Shown here piece after piece: positions 57,184 through 64,000 of a stretch of DNA of 64,000 nt; position 1 is the stretch's first letter, and each line of letters starts with the position of its first letter. Source of the stretch: Bacteroidota bacterium (GTDB taxonomy: Bacteria > Bacteroidota > Bacteroidia > Flavobacteriales_E > Vicingaceae); the NCBI GenBank assembly GCA_013112545.1, contig JABFGJ010000015.1:24308-88307 (forward strand), written 5' to 3'. A model generated the notes under the pieces. It was not told where the DNA came from. It searched no databases and saw only the letters and a list, made by a program, of their open reading frames with translations. Position numbers and translations under genes: made by a program.

Positions 57184-57217
57184 GGTTTAGACCCCACTCT
57201 ATCATGGGATCTAAACC
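57184..57217 (-). promoter_or_regulatory. rplL-rpoB intergenic hairpin (possible attenuator)
   Basis: GGTTTAGACCCC (57184-57195) and GGGATCTAAACC (57206-57217) pair over 12 bp with one wobble and a 10-nt loop. On the minus strand it lies 25 nt after the rplL stop and is followed by CTTTCTTGTTTG, a weak T-rich tail. Partial termination here would lower rpoBC relative to rplJL, as known in E. coli; this is inference. Confidence 0.6.
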
Positions 57218-57242
57218 TAAAAAAATTTAGTTGTGCTTTCTA

Positions 57243-57620
57243 TTACTTAAGCTCAACTTCAGCTCCTGCCTCTTCTAATTGAGATTTAAGAGATTCCGCT
57301 TCGTCTTTAGAAACACCTTCTTTCAATGGTTTTGGTGCTCCGTCAACTAATTCTTTAGCTTCTTTAAGACCTAAACCAGTCAATTCTTTAACTAATTTTA
57401 CTACTGCTAATTTTGAACCACCAGCTGCAGTTAAAATTACATCAAACTCAGTTTTTTCTTCAGCTGCAGCAGCTTCTCCGCCACCTGCAGGTCCAGCAAC
57501 AGCTACAGCAGCTGCTGCAGGCTCGATACCGTACTCATCTTTAAGAATTCCTGCTAATTCATTTACATCCTTTACTGTCAAGTTAACTAACTCCTCAGCA
57601 AGCGCTTTTAAATCCGCCAT
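57243..57620 (-). CDS. rplL: 50S ribosomal protein L7/L12
   Basis: Stalk protein that recruits translational GTPases. The 125 residues show the N-terminal dimerisation domain, an Ala/Gly-rich hinge ([20 protein letters not shown]) and the C-terminal domain with [20 protein letters not shown]. It is present in several copies per ribosome, which fits the hairpin downstream that would favour its expression over rpoB. Confidence 0.98.
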   Translation of the reverse strand: MADLKALAEELVNLTVKDVNELAGILKDEYGIEPAAAAVAVAGPAGGGEAAAAEEKTEFDVILTAAGGSKLAVVKLVKELTGLGLKEAKELVDGAPKPLKEGVSKDEAESLKSQLEEAGAEVELK

Positions 57621-57673
57621 TTTATTTTAATTTTAATTTTTGTTATTTATATAAGTTGAGAGTGCGTACTAAT

Positions 57674-58195
57674 TTATGATTTCCTTTCTTCAAGGGCTTT
57701 TACTAATCCTGCTATTGTATTTCCACCTGATTGTAGTGCAGACAATACGTTTTTAGCTGGAGATTGAAGTATTGCAATAATATCTCCAATAAGTTCTTCC
57801 TTAGATTTGATTTGAACAAGTGCATCAATTTGATTATCGCCAATATAAATTGCTTCTTCAATGTAAGCACCTTTTAATATTGGGCGATTGCTACTTTTTC
57901 TAAAATCTTTAATCAATTTTGCAGGAGCATTTCCTACTTCAGAAAACATGATTGATGTATTTCCTTTCAATACATCATAGAATTCATCGTAATTTCCTTC
58001 TGCAGCTTCTAAAGCCTTTCTTAATAAAGTGTTTTTTACAACGTTTAAAGAAACTTCTCTTTTAAAAGCAAGCTTTCTTAATTTAGTTGAGTTTTCTGCA
58101 TCTAAGTCAGAAATATCTGCTAAATAAAAAATTGAATTTTCATTTAATTTTGCAGAAAGGTTTTTTACTACTTCGTCTTTTTCTTGTCGTGTCAT
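57674..58195 (-). CDS. rplJ: 50S ribosomal protein L10
   Basis: Base of the ribosomal stalk, anchoring L7/L12. It has 173 aa, with the N-terminal RNA-binding part (NLSAKLNENSIFYLADISDL ... VKNTLLRKALEAAE) and the C-terminal helix that holds L12 dimers. It is 23 nt after rplA and 53 nt before rplL. Confidence 0.97.
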   Translation of the reverse strand: MTRQEKDEVVKNLSAKLNENSIFYLADISDLDAENSTKLRKLAFKREVSLNVVKNTLLRKALEAAEGNYDEFYDVLKGNTSIMFSEVGNAPAKLIKDFRKSSNRPILKGAYIEEAIYIGDNQIDALVQIKSKEELIGDIIAILQSPAKNVLSALQSGGNTIAGLVKALEERKS

Positions 58196-58218
58196 TGCTA
58201 ATTGTATAGAATGAAAAA

Positions 58219-58917
58219 TTAATCTTCAATAAATCTTTTTGGATCTACATGTATTCCTGGAGACATAGTTCCTGAAATACTAATACTTTTAATGTAAACT
58301 CCTTTTGCTGCTGCAGGTTTTAGTTTAACAATGGTTTGTACCATTTCTCTAGCATTTTCCAACAGCTTTTTAGCGTCGAAAGATGCACGACCTACAGAAG
58401 TATGTATAATTCCGTATTTATCAACTTTAAAGTCAATTTTACCAGCTTTTACTTCAGCAACTGCTTTAGCAACATCCATAGTAACTGTACCTGATTTTGG
58501 ATTAGGCATCAAACCTCTTGGGCCTAATACTCTTCCTAATGCACCAACCTTGCCCATTACACTTGGCATCGTAATGATCACATCAACATCAGTCCAGCCA
58601 CCTTTTATTTTTTCTACGTATTCATCTAATCCAACATAATCAGCGCCAGCTTCTTTAGCCTCTGCTTCTTTATCAGGAGTAACCATTGCTAATACACGAA
58701 CTGTTTTACCAATTCCGTGAGGTAATGAAACAGTACCACGCACCATTTGGTTTGCTTTTCGTGGATCTACGCCTAATCTAACGCTTATATCTACTGAAGA
58801 ATCAAAATTTGTTGAAACAACTTCTTTTACTAATTCTGTTGCTTCTTTTAAAGAATATAGCTTTGCGCTATCGACCTTTGATAAAGCCTCTTTTCTTTTC
58901 TTTGTTAATGTTGCCAT
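58219..58917 (-). CDS. rplA: 50S ribosomal protein L1
   Basis: L1 forms the mobile stalk on the E-site side. It has 232 aa, with [35 protein letters not shown] (family signature) and the C-terminal [13 protein letters not shown]. In enterobacteria L1 represses its own operon; no mimic of its rRNA site was identified here. Confidence 0.98.
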   Translation of the reverse strand: MATLTKKRKEALSKVDSAKLYSLKEATELVKEVVSTNFDSSVDISVRLGVDPRKANQMVRGTVSLPHGIGKTVRVLAMVTPDKEAEAKEAGADYVGLDEYVEKIKGGWTDVDVIITMPSVMGKVGALGRVLGPRGLMPNPKSGTVTMDVAKAVAEVKAGKIDFKVDKYGIIHTSVGRASFDAKKLLENAREMVQTIVKLKPAAAKGVYIKSISISGTMSPGIHVDPKRFIED

Positions 58918-58937
58918 AATCTACTTTTAAAAACCAA

Positions 58938-59375
58938 TTAAAATGGTTTTGTACCTTTAACTGTGATTCCCATACTTCTAGCTGTACCTGCAACCATTGT
59001 CATTGCTGATTCAACTCTGAAAGCATTTAAATCTTCCATTTTATCCTCTGCAATTTCTTTAATTTGATCCCAGCTTACTGAAGCTACTTTCTTTCTATTT
59101 GGCTCTGCTGAACCAGACTTTAATTTTGCTTTCTCTAATAATTGAACAGCAGCCGGAGGTGTTTTTAATATAAAATCAAAAGACTTATCTCCATAAACTG
59201 TGATTACTACTGGAACTACTTTACCAGCTTTGTCTTGAGTTCTACCATTAAACTGTTTGCAAAAGTCCATGATGTTCACACCTTTTGCTCCTAAAGCAGG
59301 CCCTACGGGTGGTGATGGATTTGCAGCTCCACCTTTAATTTGCAATTTAATTATTGCGCTTACTTCTTTAGCCAT
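58938..59375 (-). CDS. rplK: 50S ribosomal protein L11
   Basis: L11 organises the GTPase-associated centre with the stalk and is needed for the stringent response through RelA-type enzymes. It has 145 aa, with the Pro-rich [21 protein letters not shown]-terminal domain and the C-terminal [15 protein letters not shown]. It is 21 nt after nusG. Confidence 0.98.
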   Translation of the reverse strand: MAKEVSAIIKLQIKGGAANPSPPVGPALGAKGVNIMDFCKQFNGRTQDKAGKVVPVVITVYGDKSFDFILKTPPAAVQLLEKAKLKSGSAEPNRKKVASVSWDQIKEIAEDKMEDLNAFRVESAMTMVAGTARSMGITVKGTKPF

Positions 59376-59396
59376 TTCTTGCTATTTAAATATCAA

Positions 59397-59969
59397 TTAA
59401 GATTCTTTTTCAACTTGTAAGAAACTAAGCTCTAGCGGTTGTTTTCTTCCGAAAATCTTCACCATCACTTTTAATTTCTTTTTCTCTTCATTTATTTCTT
59501 CAATTGTTCCGTTAAAACCATTGAATGGACCATCGATAACTTTAACAGACTCTCCTACAATAAATGGAATGTTTAATTCCTCATTACTTTCTGCTAATTC
59601 ATCAACTTTGCCTAAGATTCTATTCACTTCTGATTGTCTCAATGGAAGTGGTTCACCACCTTTCTCCGCACCTAAAAATCCTATTACATTTGTGGTTTTT
59701 TGTACTAAGTGTGGAATTTCACCTACAAGGTTTGCTTCTATCAACACATAGCCTGGGAAAAAGTTTCGTTCTTTACTAACCTTTTTACCATTTCTAATTT
59801 GATACACTTTTTCAGTAGGAATCAAAATTTGGCTAACGTAATCAGACAAACCTAATCTGCTAATTTCGTCTTCAAGATAAAGCTTTACCTTTTTCTCTTT
59901 GCCGCTTATTGCTCTTACAACATACCACTTTTTAGTATTTTCAATCATCTTTACCGTAGTATCAGCCAT
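59397..59969 (-). CDS. nusG: transcription termination/antitermination factor NusG
   Basis: The 190-aa protein binds RNA polymerase and couples transcription to translation via S10. It has an NGN domain ([20 protein letters not shown] ... [20 protein letters not shown]) and a C-terminal KOW domain ([20 protein letters not shown]). Its start overlaps the secE stop by one base. Confidence 0.97.
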   Translation of the reverse strand: MADTTVKMIENTKKWYVVRAISGKEKKVKLYLEDEISRLGLSDYVSQILIPTEKVYQIRNGKKVSKERNFFPGYVLIEANLVGEIPHLVQKTTNVIGFLGAEKGGEPLPLRQSEVNRILGKVDELAESNEELNIPFIVGESVKVIDGPFNGFNGTIEEINEEKKKLKVMVKIFGRKQPLELSFLQVEKES

Positions 59970-60160
59970 TAAAACAAACTATATATATACTCCATCAATC
60001 TACTGAAAGTAGTGTCCATTAAAAAGATAATGAGAGAAATGATGATTGATGCAATCATTACTACTACTCCACTGCTTTGCAATTCGCTCCAAGTAGGCCA
60101 ACTCACTTTGTGAATTAACTCATTTGAAGACTCTTCAATGTATGTTCTAAATTTTGACAT
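59969..60160 (-). CDS. secE: preprotein translocase subunit SecE
   Basis: Single-span SecYEG subunit of 63 aa: [20 protein letters not shown], then [12 protein letters not shown], the amphipathic motif before the membrane helix ([20 protein letters not shown]). The open frame extends to 60208, but those codons would be read through tRNA-Trp, so the ATG at 60160 is the start. It is 17 nt from the tRNA. Confidence 0.95.
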   Translation of the reverse strand: MSKFRTYIEESSNELIHKVSWPTWSELQSSGVVVMIASIIISLIIFLMDTTFSRLMEYIYSLF

Positions 60161-60177
60161 CTTATTTCCTTTCTCTG

Positions 60178-60250
60178 CACGGGTGGAGAGACTCGAACTC
60201 CCAGCCAATGGTTTTGGAGACCACTACTCTACCAATTGAGCTACACCCGT
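60178..60250 (-). tRNA. tRNA-Trp (CCA)
   Basis: The 73-nt cloverleaf has acceptor stem ACGGGTG/CACCCGT, D arm with GTAGCTCAATTGGTAGAG, anticodon loop CTCCAAA (anticodon CCA) and T loop GTTCGAGTC. The 3' CCA is not encoded. It sits between tuf and secE, a conserved position in many bacteria. Confidence 0.97.
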
Positions 60251-60270
60251 ATATTTTTATAAAGTCAAGA

Positions 60271-60300
60271 AAAGGTATCACGCAAACGCGTGACACCTTT
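60271..60300 (-). terminator. hairpin between tuf and tRNA-Trp
   Basis: AAAGGTATCACGC (60271-60283) and GCGTGACACCTTT (60288-60300) pair over 13 bp with one wobble and a 4-nt loop. The minus-strand tail is TTCTTG, a weak T-run. It may partly terminate tuf transcripts or mark a processing site before the tRNA. Confidence 0.65.
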
Positions 60301-60321
60301 CAAAGACTTCTTCTTTATTGA

Positions 60322-61509
60322 TTACTCAATGATTTCAGTAACCTGGCCTGCACCTACAGTTCTACCACCTTCTCTAATTGCAAATTGCAATCCTTTGTTG
60401 ATAGCTACTTTATTAATAAGGTTAACAGTAATTGTTACGTTATCACCAGGCATTACCATTTCTCTTCCTTCTTCTAAGAAGATTTCACCTGTTACGTCTG
60501 TTGTTCTTAAATAGAATTGTGGACGATATTTATTTTGGAATGGAGTATGACGTCCACCTTCTTCTTTTTTCAAGATATAAACCTCAGCTTTGAATTTAGT
60601 ATGAGGAGTAATTGAACCAGGCTTAGCGATAACCATACCTCTTCCAATTTGACTTTTCTCAATACCTCTTAATAAAAGACCAACATTATCTCCTGCCTCA
60701 CCTCTATTAAGGATTTTTCTAAACATTTCAACTCCGGTTACAACTGATTTTAAACCTTCAGCACCCATACCCATGATTTGAACTTCTTCACCTGAGTTAA
60801 TGATACCTGTTTCGATTCTACCTGTAGCAACAGTTCCTCTACCAGTAATTGAGAATACATCCTCGATTGGCATTAAGAAAGGCTTATCAGTATCTCTTGG
60901 AGGTATTGGAATATAGCTATCAACAGCATCCATCAATTCCATAACTTTTTCTTCCCATTGAGCTTCACCATTCAAAGCACCTAATGCAGATCCTGAAATA
61001 ATTGGAGTATTGTCACCATCAAAATCATAAAAGCTTAAAAGCTCTCTAATTTCCATTTCAACTAATTCTAACAATTCTTCATCATCAACCATATCGGCTT
61101 TATTCATGAATACAACAATTGTTGGAACACCTACCTGACGAGCCAATAAGATGTGCTCTCTAGTTTGTGGCATAGGACCATCAGTAGAAGCTACTACTAA
61201 GATTGCTCCGTCCATTTGAGCGGCACCCGTAACCATGTTCTTAACATAATCCGCGTGACCAGGACAATCAACGTGAGCATAGTGTCTATTCGCTGTCGAA
61301 TATTCTACATGCGAAGAGTTAATTGTTATACCTCTTTCTTTTTCTTCAGGAGCGTTATCAATTTTATCAAATGCTACTTGTTCAGAAAAACCTTTTTTTG
61401 CCAATACAGTAGTAATGGCAGCAGTTAAGGTCGTCTTTCCGTGATCTACGTGACCAATAGTCCCGATGTTTAAATGCGGTTTTGAACGGTCAAAATTTTC
61501 TTTAGCCAT
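60322..61509 (-). CDS. tuf: translation elongation factor Tu
   Basis: GTPase delivering aminoacyl-tRNA, 395 aa. GTP site: [20 protein letters not shown], the switch [23 protein letters not shown] and NKADMVDD; domain [17 protein letters not shown]; domain III with [20 protein letters not shown]. It is the only tuf in the window and lies with tRNAs and secE-nusG, not behind fusA. Confidence 0.98.
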   Translation of the reverse strand: MAKENFDRSKPHLNIGTIGHVDHGKTTLTAAITTVLAKKGFSEQVAFDKIDNAPEEKERGITINSSHVEYSTANRHYAHVDCPGHADYVKNMVTGAAQMDGAILVVASTDGPMPQTREHILLARQVGVPTIVVFMNKADMVDDEELLELVEMEIRELLSFYDFDGDNTPIISGSALGALNGEAQWEEKVMELMDAVDSYIPIPPRDTDKPFLMPIEDVFSITGRGTVATGRIETGIINSGEEVQIMGMGAEGLKSVVTGVEMFRKILNRGEAGDNVGLLLRGIEKSQIGRGMVIAKPGSITPHTKFKAEVYILKKEEGGRHTPFQNKYRPQFYLRTTDVTGEIFLEEGREMVMPGDNVTITVNLINKVAINKGLQFAIREGGRTVGAGQVTEIIE

Positions 61510-61567
61510 GGCTTATTACGATTTATTTACTTATTTAATTAATTAATATGTTAACATTTACATCTAG

Positions 61568-61639
61568 AGCCAATGAGGGGAATTGAACCCCTGACCTCTT
61601 CCTTACCAAGGAAACGCTCTACCCCTGAGCTACATCGGC
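61568..61639 (-). tRNA. tRNA-Thr (GGT)
   Basis: The 72-nt cloverleaf has acceptor GCCGATG/CATTGGC with one G-T pair, D arm TAGCTCAGGGGTAGAGC, anticodon loop TTGGTAA (GGT) and T loop GTTCAATTC. Reads ACC/ACU. CCA is not encoded. Immediately upstream of tuf. Confidence 0.96.
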
Positions 61640-61675
61640 AATGATTAATACTTTATAATATGTAAGAAAAAAAAG

Positions 61676-61749
61676 AGCGGGAAACCGGATTCGAACCGGC
61701 GACCCTCAGCTTGGAAGGCTGATGCTCTAGCCAGCTGAGCTACTCCCGC
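61676..61749 (-). tRNA. tRNA-Gly (TCC)
   Basis: The 74-nt cloverleaf has acceptor GCGGGAG/TTCCCGC, D arm TAGCTCAGCTGGCTAGAGC, anticodon loop CTTCCAA (TCC) and T loop GTTCGAATC. Reads GGA/GGG. Confidence 0.97.
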
Positions 61750-61774
61750 TTTTTTGGCTTACATATTTTTGTTG

Positions 61775-61856
61775 TGGGGAGAGCAGGATTCGAACCTGCG
61801 AAGACATAGTCAACAGATTTACAGTCTGTCCTCGTTGGCCGCTTGAGTATCTCCCC
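61775..61856 (-). tRNA. tRNA-Tyr (GTA)
   Basis: The 82-nt class II tRNA has a long variable arm (TGACTATGTCTTC region), acceptor GGGGAGA/TCTCCCC, anticodon loop CTGTAAA (GTA) and T loop GTTCGAATC. Part of the four-tRNA run ahead of tuf. Confidence 0.97.
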
Positions 61857-61886
61857 AACTTAATTTAAATACTTTTAAAGAACGTG

Positions 61887-61960
61887 AGCCGATGGAGGGA
61901 TTCGAACCCCCGACCCGCTGATTACAAATCAGCTGCTCTGGCCAACTGAGCTACATCGGC
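61887..61960 (-). tRNA. tRNA-Thr (TGT)
   Basis: The 74-nt cloverleaf has acceptor GCCGATG/CATCGGC, D arm TAGCTCAGTTGGCCAGAGC, anticodon loop TTTGTAA (TGT) and T loop GTTCGAATC. First tRNA of the run, 60 nt downstream of a -7 box. Confidence 0.97.
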
Positions 61961-62019
61961 ATTTTTGTTAAAAAACAATCCTCTTTCTAACAACTAAAAG
62001 TTGCCCCGAAAAAGGAATG

Positions 62020-62027
62020 CAAATTTA
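62020..62027 (-). promoter_or_regulatory. -7 element of the tRNA-tuf-secE-nusG unit
   Basis: On the minus strand TAAATTTG, a TAnnTTTG match, precedes the tRNA-Thr gene. The -33 region reads TTT and lacks a clear TTG. A small CAACT/AGTTG hairpin (61991-62003) lies in the leader. This is the best candidate promoter for the tRNA cluster and probably for tuf. Confidence 0.6.
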
Positions 62028-62116
62028 TAAAAGATTTAAATATCCTAAAAAATTATTTGGCTTTTTTTTCAAAAGAGTTTACACTTTTGCTGAAGCCCTT
62101 GATTATACTCATATTA

Positions 62117-62422
62117 TCAAGCATTTCTAATCTTTTCTTTACGCTTTTTTGCCTGTCTTCTGAGTGCTTCGGTCACTTCATCTGTAGCTGCTTCAAAATT
62201 TTTCGACGTTTTTTTGGCAAATAAGTCATGCCCTGGAATATATAAGCGAATCTCTACTACCTTATTTTCATTCACGTGATTATTGTCAACCTTCAAGTAA
62301 ACATCAGCCTCGATAATTTTGTCAAAAAACTGTGTTAATTTGTCAATTCTTCCTTGAATAAAATCTACTAATTTTTGATCTACGTCAAAATTTACTGATC
62401 TAACATTAAGCTTTACATTCAT
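62117..62422 (-). CDS. hpf: ribosome hibernation-promoting factor (short HPF/RaiA family)
   Basis: The 101-aa protein binds the 30S decoding region and inactivates ribosomes in stationary phase. Family features: VRSVNFDVDQKLVDFIQGRI, the DVYLKVDNNH strand, KVVEIRLYIPGHDLFAKKTS and a basic C-terminus (RRQAKKRKEKIRNA). It is the short form without the dimerisation domain. It follows xerC by 13 nt. Confidence 0.93.
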   Translation of the reverse strand: MNVKLNVRSVNFDVDQKLVDFIQGRIDKLTQFFDKIIEADVYLKVDNNHVNENKVVEIRLYIPGHDLFAKKTSKNFEAATDEVTEALRRQAKKRKEKIRNA

Positions 62423-62435
62423 CTTTCATCATTTT

Positions 62436-63317
62436 TTACGCTCTAGGATGAGCTTGTTTATAAATATTTTTTAGTTTTTCTATTGAATTGTGTGTATAAA
62501 TTTGAGTTGCCGATAGGTTTGAATGGCCCAAAATCTCCTTGATTGTATTTAGTTCAGCACCATTATTTAGCATATGCGTTGCAAAGGTATGTCGTAATAT
62601 ATGAGGACTCTTTTTTTGCAGTGTTGTCACTTGTCCAAGGTAGTAATTAACCTTTCGATAAACAAATTTTGGATAAAGTTTTTTGCCTGTGTCTGTCAAT
62701 AAAAAATAGTCAGAATCAACTGGATTTATTTCAGACCTGAATGCTAACCAAGTTTTAATCTTGGATAATAAGTTCAAATGGATTGGTATAAGTCTTTCTT
62801 TATTTCTTTTCCCTAATACTTTTATGGTTGATTCTTCAAAATTAATATCTTCGATTTTTACACCTATTAATTCAGATAACCTCATCCCCGAGGAATACAA
62901 TATTTCAACAATTAAAAAATCTCGAAGACCTTCATAATTTTCAGGAAATGTTAGATTTTGAAACAGGTTTTCCATTTCGTTTTCCTTCACAAACTTTGGC
63001 AGTGCTTTTTTTACTTTAGGAGTACTTAGTTTGGACGTCGGTAGGTTCTCTATTTCATTATTCCGAAGTAAAAAAGTATAAAATGATTTACAAGTAGATA
63101 TTTTACGATTTATACTTTTTGCACTAATTCCGGATTCAAGTAAAGCAACCATCCAAGAACGCAAGATAGCAAAATTAACTTTTCTTAAATCTTCAATTTC
63201 AAATTCACTTTTAGCGAATAACTCTAATTGTTCTAAGTCGTTTTGATATGCTATTATGGTGTGATTTGAATATCTACGTTCTGATTTTAAGAAATTTAAA
63301 AAGCTGGATTTAGGCAT
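62436..63317 (-). CDS. xerC: tyrosine recombinase XerC
   Basis: Chromosome-dimer resolution recombinase, 293 aa. N-terminal SAM-like domain (FLKSERRYSNHTIIAYQNDL) and catalytic domain with all six residues: Arg146 (SSGMRLSELIG), Lys170 (VLGKRNKE), His239-x-x-Arg242 (PHILRHTFATHML), His265 (EILGHSNL) and Tyr274 (TQIYTHNS). It could instead be an XerD/XerA-type paralogue. The ATG directly abuts the T-run of the rpsU terminator. Confidence 0.9.
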   Translation of the reverse strand: MPKSSFLNFLKSERRYSNHTIIAYQNDLEQLELFAKSEFEIEDLRKVNFAILRSWMVALLESGISAKSINRKISTCKSFYTFLLRNNEIENLPTSKLSTPKVKKALPKFVKENEMENLFQNLTFPENYEGLRDFLIVEILYSSGMRLSELIGVKIEDINFEESTIKVLGKRNKERLIPIHLNLLSKIKTWLAFRSEINPVDSDYFLLTDTGKKLYPKFVYRKVNYYLGQVTTLQKKSPHILRHTFATHMLNNGAELNTIKEILGHSNLSATQIYTHNSIEKLKNIYKQAHPRA

Positions 63318-63366
63318 AAAAAAACCACGTTAATTCATTGCAATTTAAACAATAAATCAACGTGGT
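63318..63366 (-). terminator. rpsU terminator abutting the xerC start codon
   Basis: On the minus strand ACCACGTTGATTTATTG (63366-63350) pairs with CAATGAATTAACGTGGT (63340-63324) over 17 bp with two G-T wobbles and a 9-nt loop, followed by TTTTTT. The base after the T-run is the A of the xerC ATG at 63317. No ribosome-binding space remains between terminator and start. Confidence 0.88.
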
Positions 63367-63389
63367 AAATATTTTTAAATGGGCTTTTT

Positions 63390-63584
63390 TTAAGCTTCTT
63401 CTTCTCTTTGTAGTTTTTCTTTGTAGATTGCCTTTTTAAGTTGCTCTCTTTTTAAAACCGAAGGTTTAGTAAACTGCTGTCTAGCTCTCAATTGTTTTAC
63501 AGCACCTGTTCTTTCAAATTTCTTTTTGAACTTCTTAAGTGCTCTTTCAATGTTTTCTCCTTCTTTTACTGGTACTATTAGCAT
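63390..63584 (-). CDS. rpsU: 30S ribosomal protein S21
   Basis: S21 is needed for initiation; 64 aa, MLIVPVKEGENIERALKKFK, then KKFERTGAVKQLRARQQF and a basic tail. In Bacteroidota S21 belongs with the 30S proteins that sequester the anti-SD, which is consistent with the weak SD sequences in this window. It has its own strong promoter and terminator. Confidence 0.96.
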   Translation of the reverse strand: MLIVPVKEGENIERALKKFKKKFERTGAVKQLRARQQFTKPSVLKREQLKKAIYKEKLQREEEA

Positions 63585-63607
63585 TTTCTATTTTTTAAAT
63601 TGGGTTG

Positions 63608-63637
63608 CAAAAGTAAAAATAATTTTTAGAATAACAA
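63608..63637 (-). promoter_or_regulatory. promoter of rpsU
   Basis: On the minus strand TTG (63637-63635), 19 nt, TACTTTTG (63615-63608): full consensus box and ideal spacing. It gives a short rpsU leader of about 20 nt. Confidence 0.85.
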
Positions 63638-63800
63638 CACTAATTTTTAATTCTAATAAAATATCTGACTTTTACTTTTATTTCATATTAATTGACAATA
63701 AAAAACTCTGAATTACAAGCTTTCATGATGTGTTTTTAGCAACATTTATCTTCAGAATAACTATATGTTTCAAGAGTCTTTAGTAGTTATGCAAAAAAGG
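63638..63800. other. intergenic region between rpsU promoter and IS end
   Basis: AT-rich sequence in which I see no gene, promoter or clear repeat. The left boundary of the insertion sequence lies either here or at the hairpin that follows; it cannot be placed without the other end of the element. Confidence 0.5.
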
Positions 63801-63829
63801 AAGCCGTCTCATAACTGAGGCGGTTTTTT
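63801..63829 (+). terminator. terminator-like hairpin at the IS left end
   Basis: AAGCCGTCTCA (63801-63811) and TGAGGCGGTTT (63816-63826) pair completely (two G-T wobbles) around a TAAC loop, followed by a T-run. Insertion sequences often carry such a structure near the end to block read-in; it may also contain the terminal inverted repeat. Confidence 0.65.
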
Positions 63830-63889
63830 ATGTTCAGAAGTTTGATATTTAGTTCTTTTTGTGTAATTTAATGGCTGAATATCAGAGTT

Positions 63890-64000
63890 ATGGCACACAA
63901 TTTTAAGACTTACAACCAACAACAGAATTGGCTTTTTCCACCCTCAATTGAAGAATTAATACCATCCGATCATCCTGTTCGTATAGTAAACGGAGTCATT
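63890..64000 (+). CDS. IS1182-family transposase (N-terminal fragment, continues off window)
   Basis: The 37 visible codons start MAHNFKTYNQQQNWLFPPSI and continue EELIPSDHPVRIVNGVI. This is the conserved N-terminal pattern of IS1182-type DDE transposases (x-FxxYxQxQxxLLPPSLxELIPxxHxVRxV). The rest lies outside the window, so intactness is unknown. Confidence 0.8.
   Translation, partial: MAHNFKTYNQQQNWLFPPSIEELIPSDHPVRIVNGVI

Larger units (their letters stand above)
63801..64000 (+). mobile_element. left end of an IS1182-like insertion sequence (partial)
   Basis: Comprises the end hairpin, a 60-nt AT-rich leader and the first 37 codons of a transposase. The element continues beyond the window, so length, terminal repeats and target duplication cannot be read. 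The left border is approximate. Confidence 0.65.

Noticed and set aside
60161..60208. N-terminal extension of secE
   Set aside because: The extra codons are antisense-overlapped by the mature tRNA-Trp and have no homology; the ATG at 60160 gives the normal SecE start.
62065..62125. Hairpins after hpf (CTTGAT/ATCAAG and CAAAAG/CTTTTG)
   Set aside because: Short stems without a T-tract on the minus strand; too weak to call a terminator.
1..64000. CRISPR array, prophage, toxin-antitoxin or restriction system
   Set aside because: No repeat-spacer pattern, phage structural genes or recognisable defence genes were found; the helicase-nuclease at 22527 is a housekeeping AddA-like protein.

Overview
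This 64 kb window is chromosomal DNA of a low-GC member of the Bacteroidota, most likely order Flavobacteriales. The evidence is: TAnnTTTG-type -7 promoter elements; type IX secretion (T9SS) C-terminal sorting domains; a GldI-like FKBP lipoprotein; Bacteroidota-typical families (DUF4290, DUF3467, head-GIN/DUF2807, MbnP); lipoproteins with Cys lipoboxes; and weak Shine-Dalgarno sequences. I do not name a genus.

Layout. (1) 1-9855, minus strand: one ribosomal superoperon, rpsL-rpsG-fusA-rpsJ-rplC-D-W-B-rpsS-rplV-rpsC-rplP-rpmC-rpsQ-rplN-rplX-rplE-rpsN-rpsH (cut by the window edge), driven by a clear promoter at 9905-9934. It contains no tuf. (2) 9856-14062: an accessory stretch with three small secreted or lipoprotein orphans and a T9SS cargo gene, bounded by two copies of the pcrA upstream region. 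(3) 14063-28094, mostly housekeeping: pcrA, DUF4290-murA, a TlpA-like thioredoxin, grpE-dnaJ, a RecB/AddA-like helicase-nuclease and miaA, then the first genes of a copper/cytochrome cluster. (4) 26693-31490: that cluster, comprising a small CDGKC membrane protein, a CDLC outer-membrane-type protein, an MbnP-like lipoprotein and two MbnH/MauG-like dihaem lipoproteins. The second dihaem gene is preceded by a collapsed mbnP copy, so the mbnP-mbnH pair was once tandemly duplicated. (5) 31524-36494, minus: a flavoprotein lacking the redox disulfide, and an overlapping operon nrnA-like/gldI-like/FKBP/FKBP. (6) uppP, followed by a second T9SS cassette (frameshifted gene plus the tail of another) bounded by a 47-bp duplication of the uppP 3' end. 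(7) 39306-48434, mixed genes: TPR-like protein, head-GIN protein, NamZ, FtsX-like permease, CBS-type cysteine synthase, BtuF-like protein, patatin-barrel protein, membrane protein. (8) 48558-63584, minus: DUF3467, rpoC-rpoB-rplL-rplJ-rplA-rplK-nusG-secE-tRNA-Trp-tuf, four more tRNAs, hpf, xerC, rpsU. (9) The window ends in the start of an IS1182-like transposase.

Most of the sequence is ordinary core genome. The parts that deserve attention are: the two T9SS-cargo insertions, each bounded by duplicated host sequence and each with a perfect hairpin across the signal-peptide codons; the collapsed mbnP in a duplicated MbnP/MbnH cassette; a recurrent TAnnTTTG-N4-start arrangement suggesting leaderless mRNAs; the xerC start codon abutting the rpsU terminator; and MurA with Asp in place of the fosfomycin-target Cys. 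I found no CRISPR array, prophage or recognisable defence system. All names are from sequence reading only; no database search was run.
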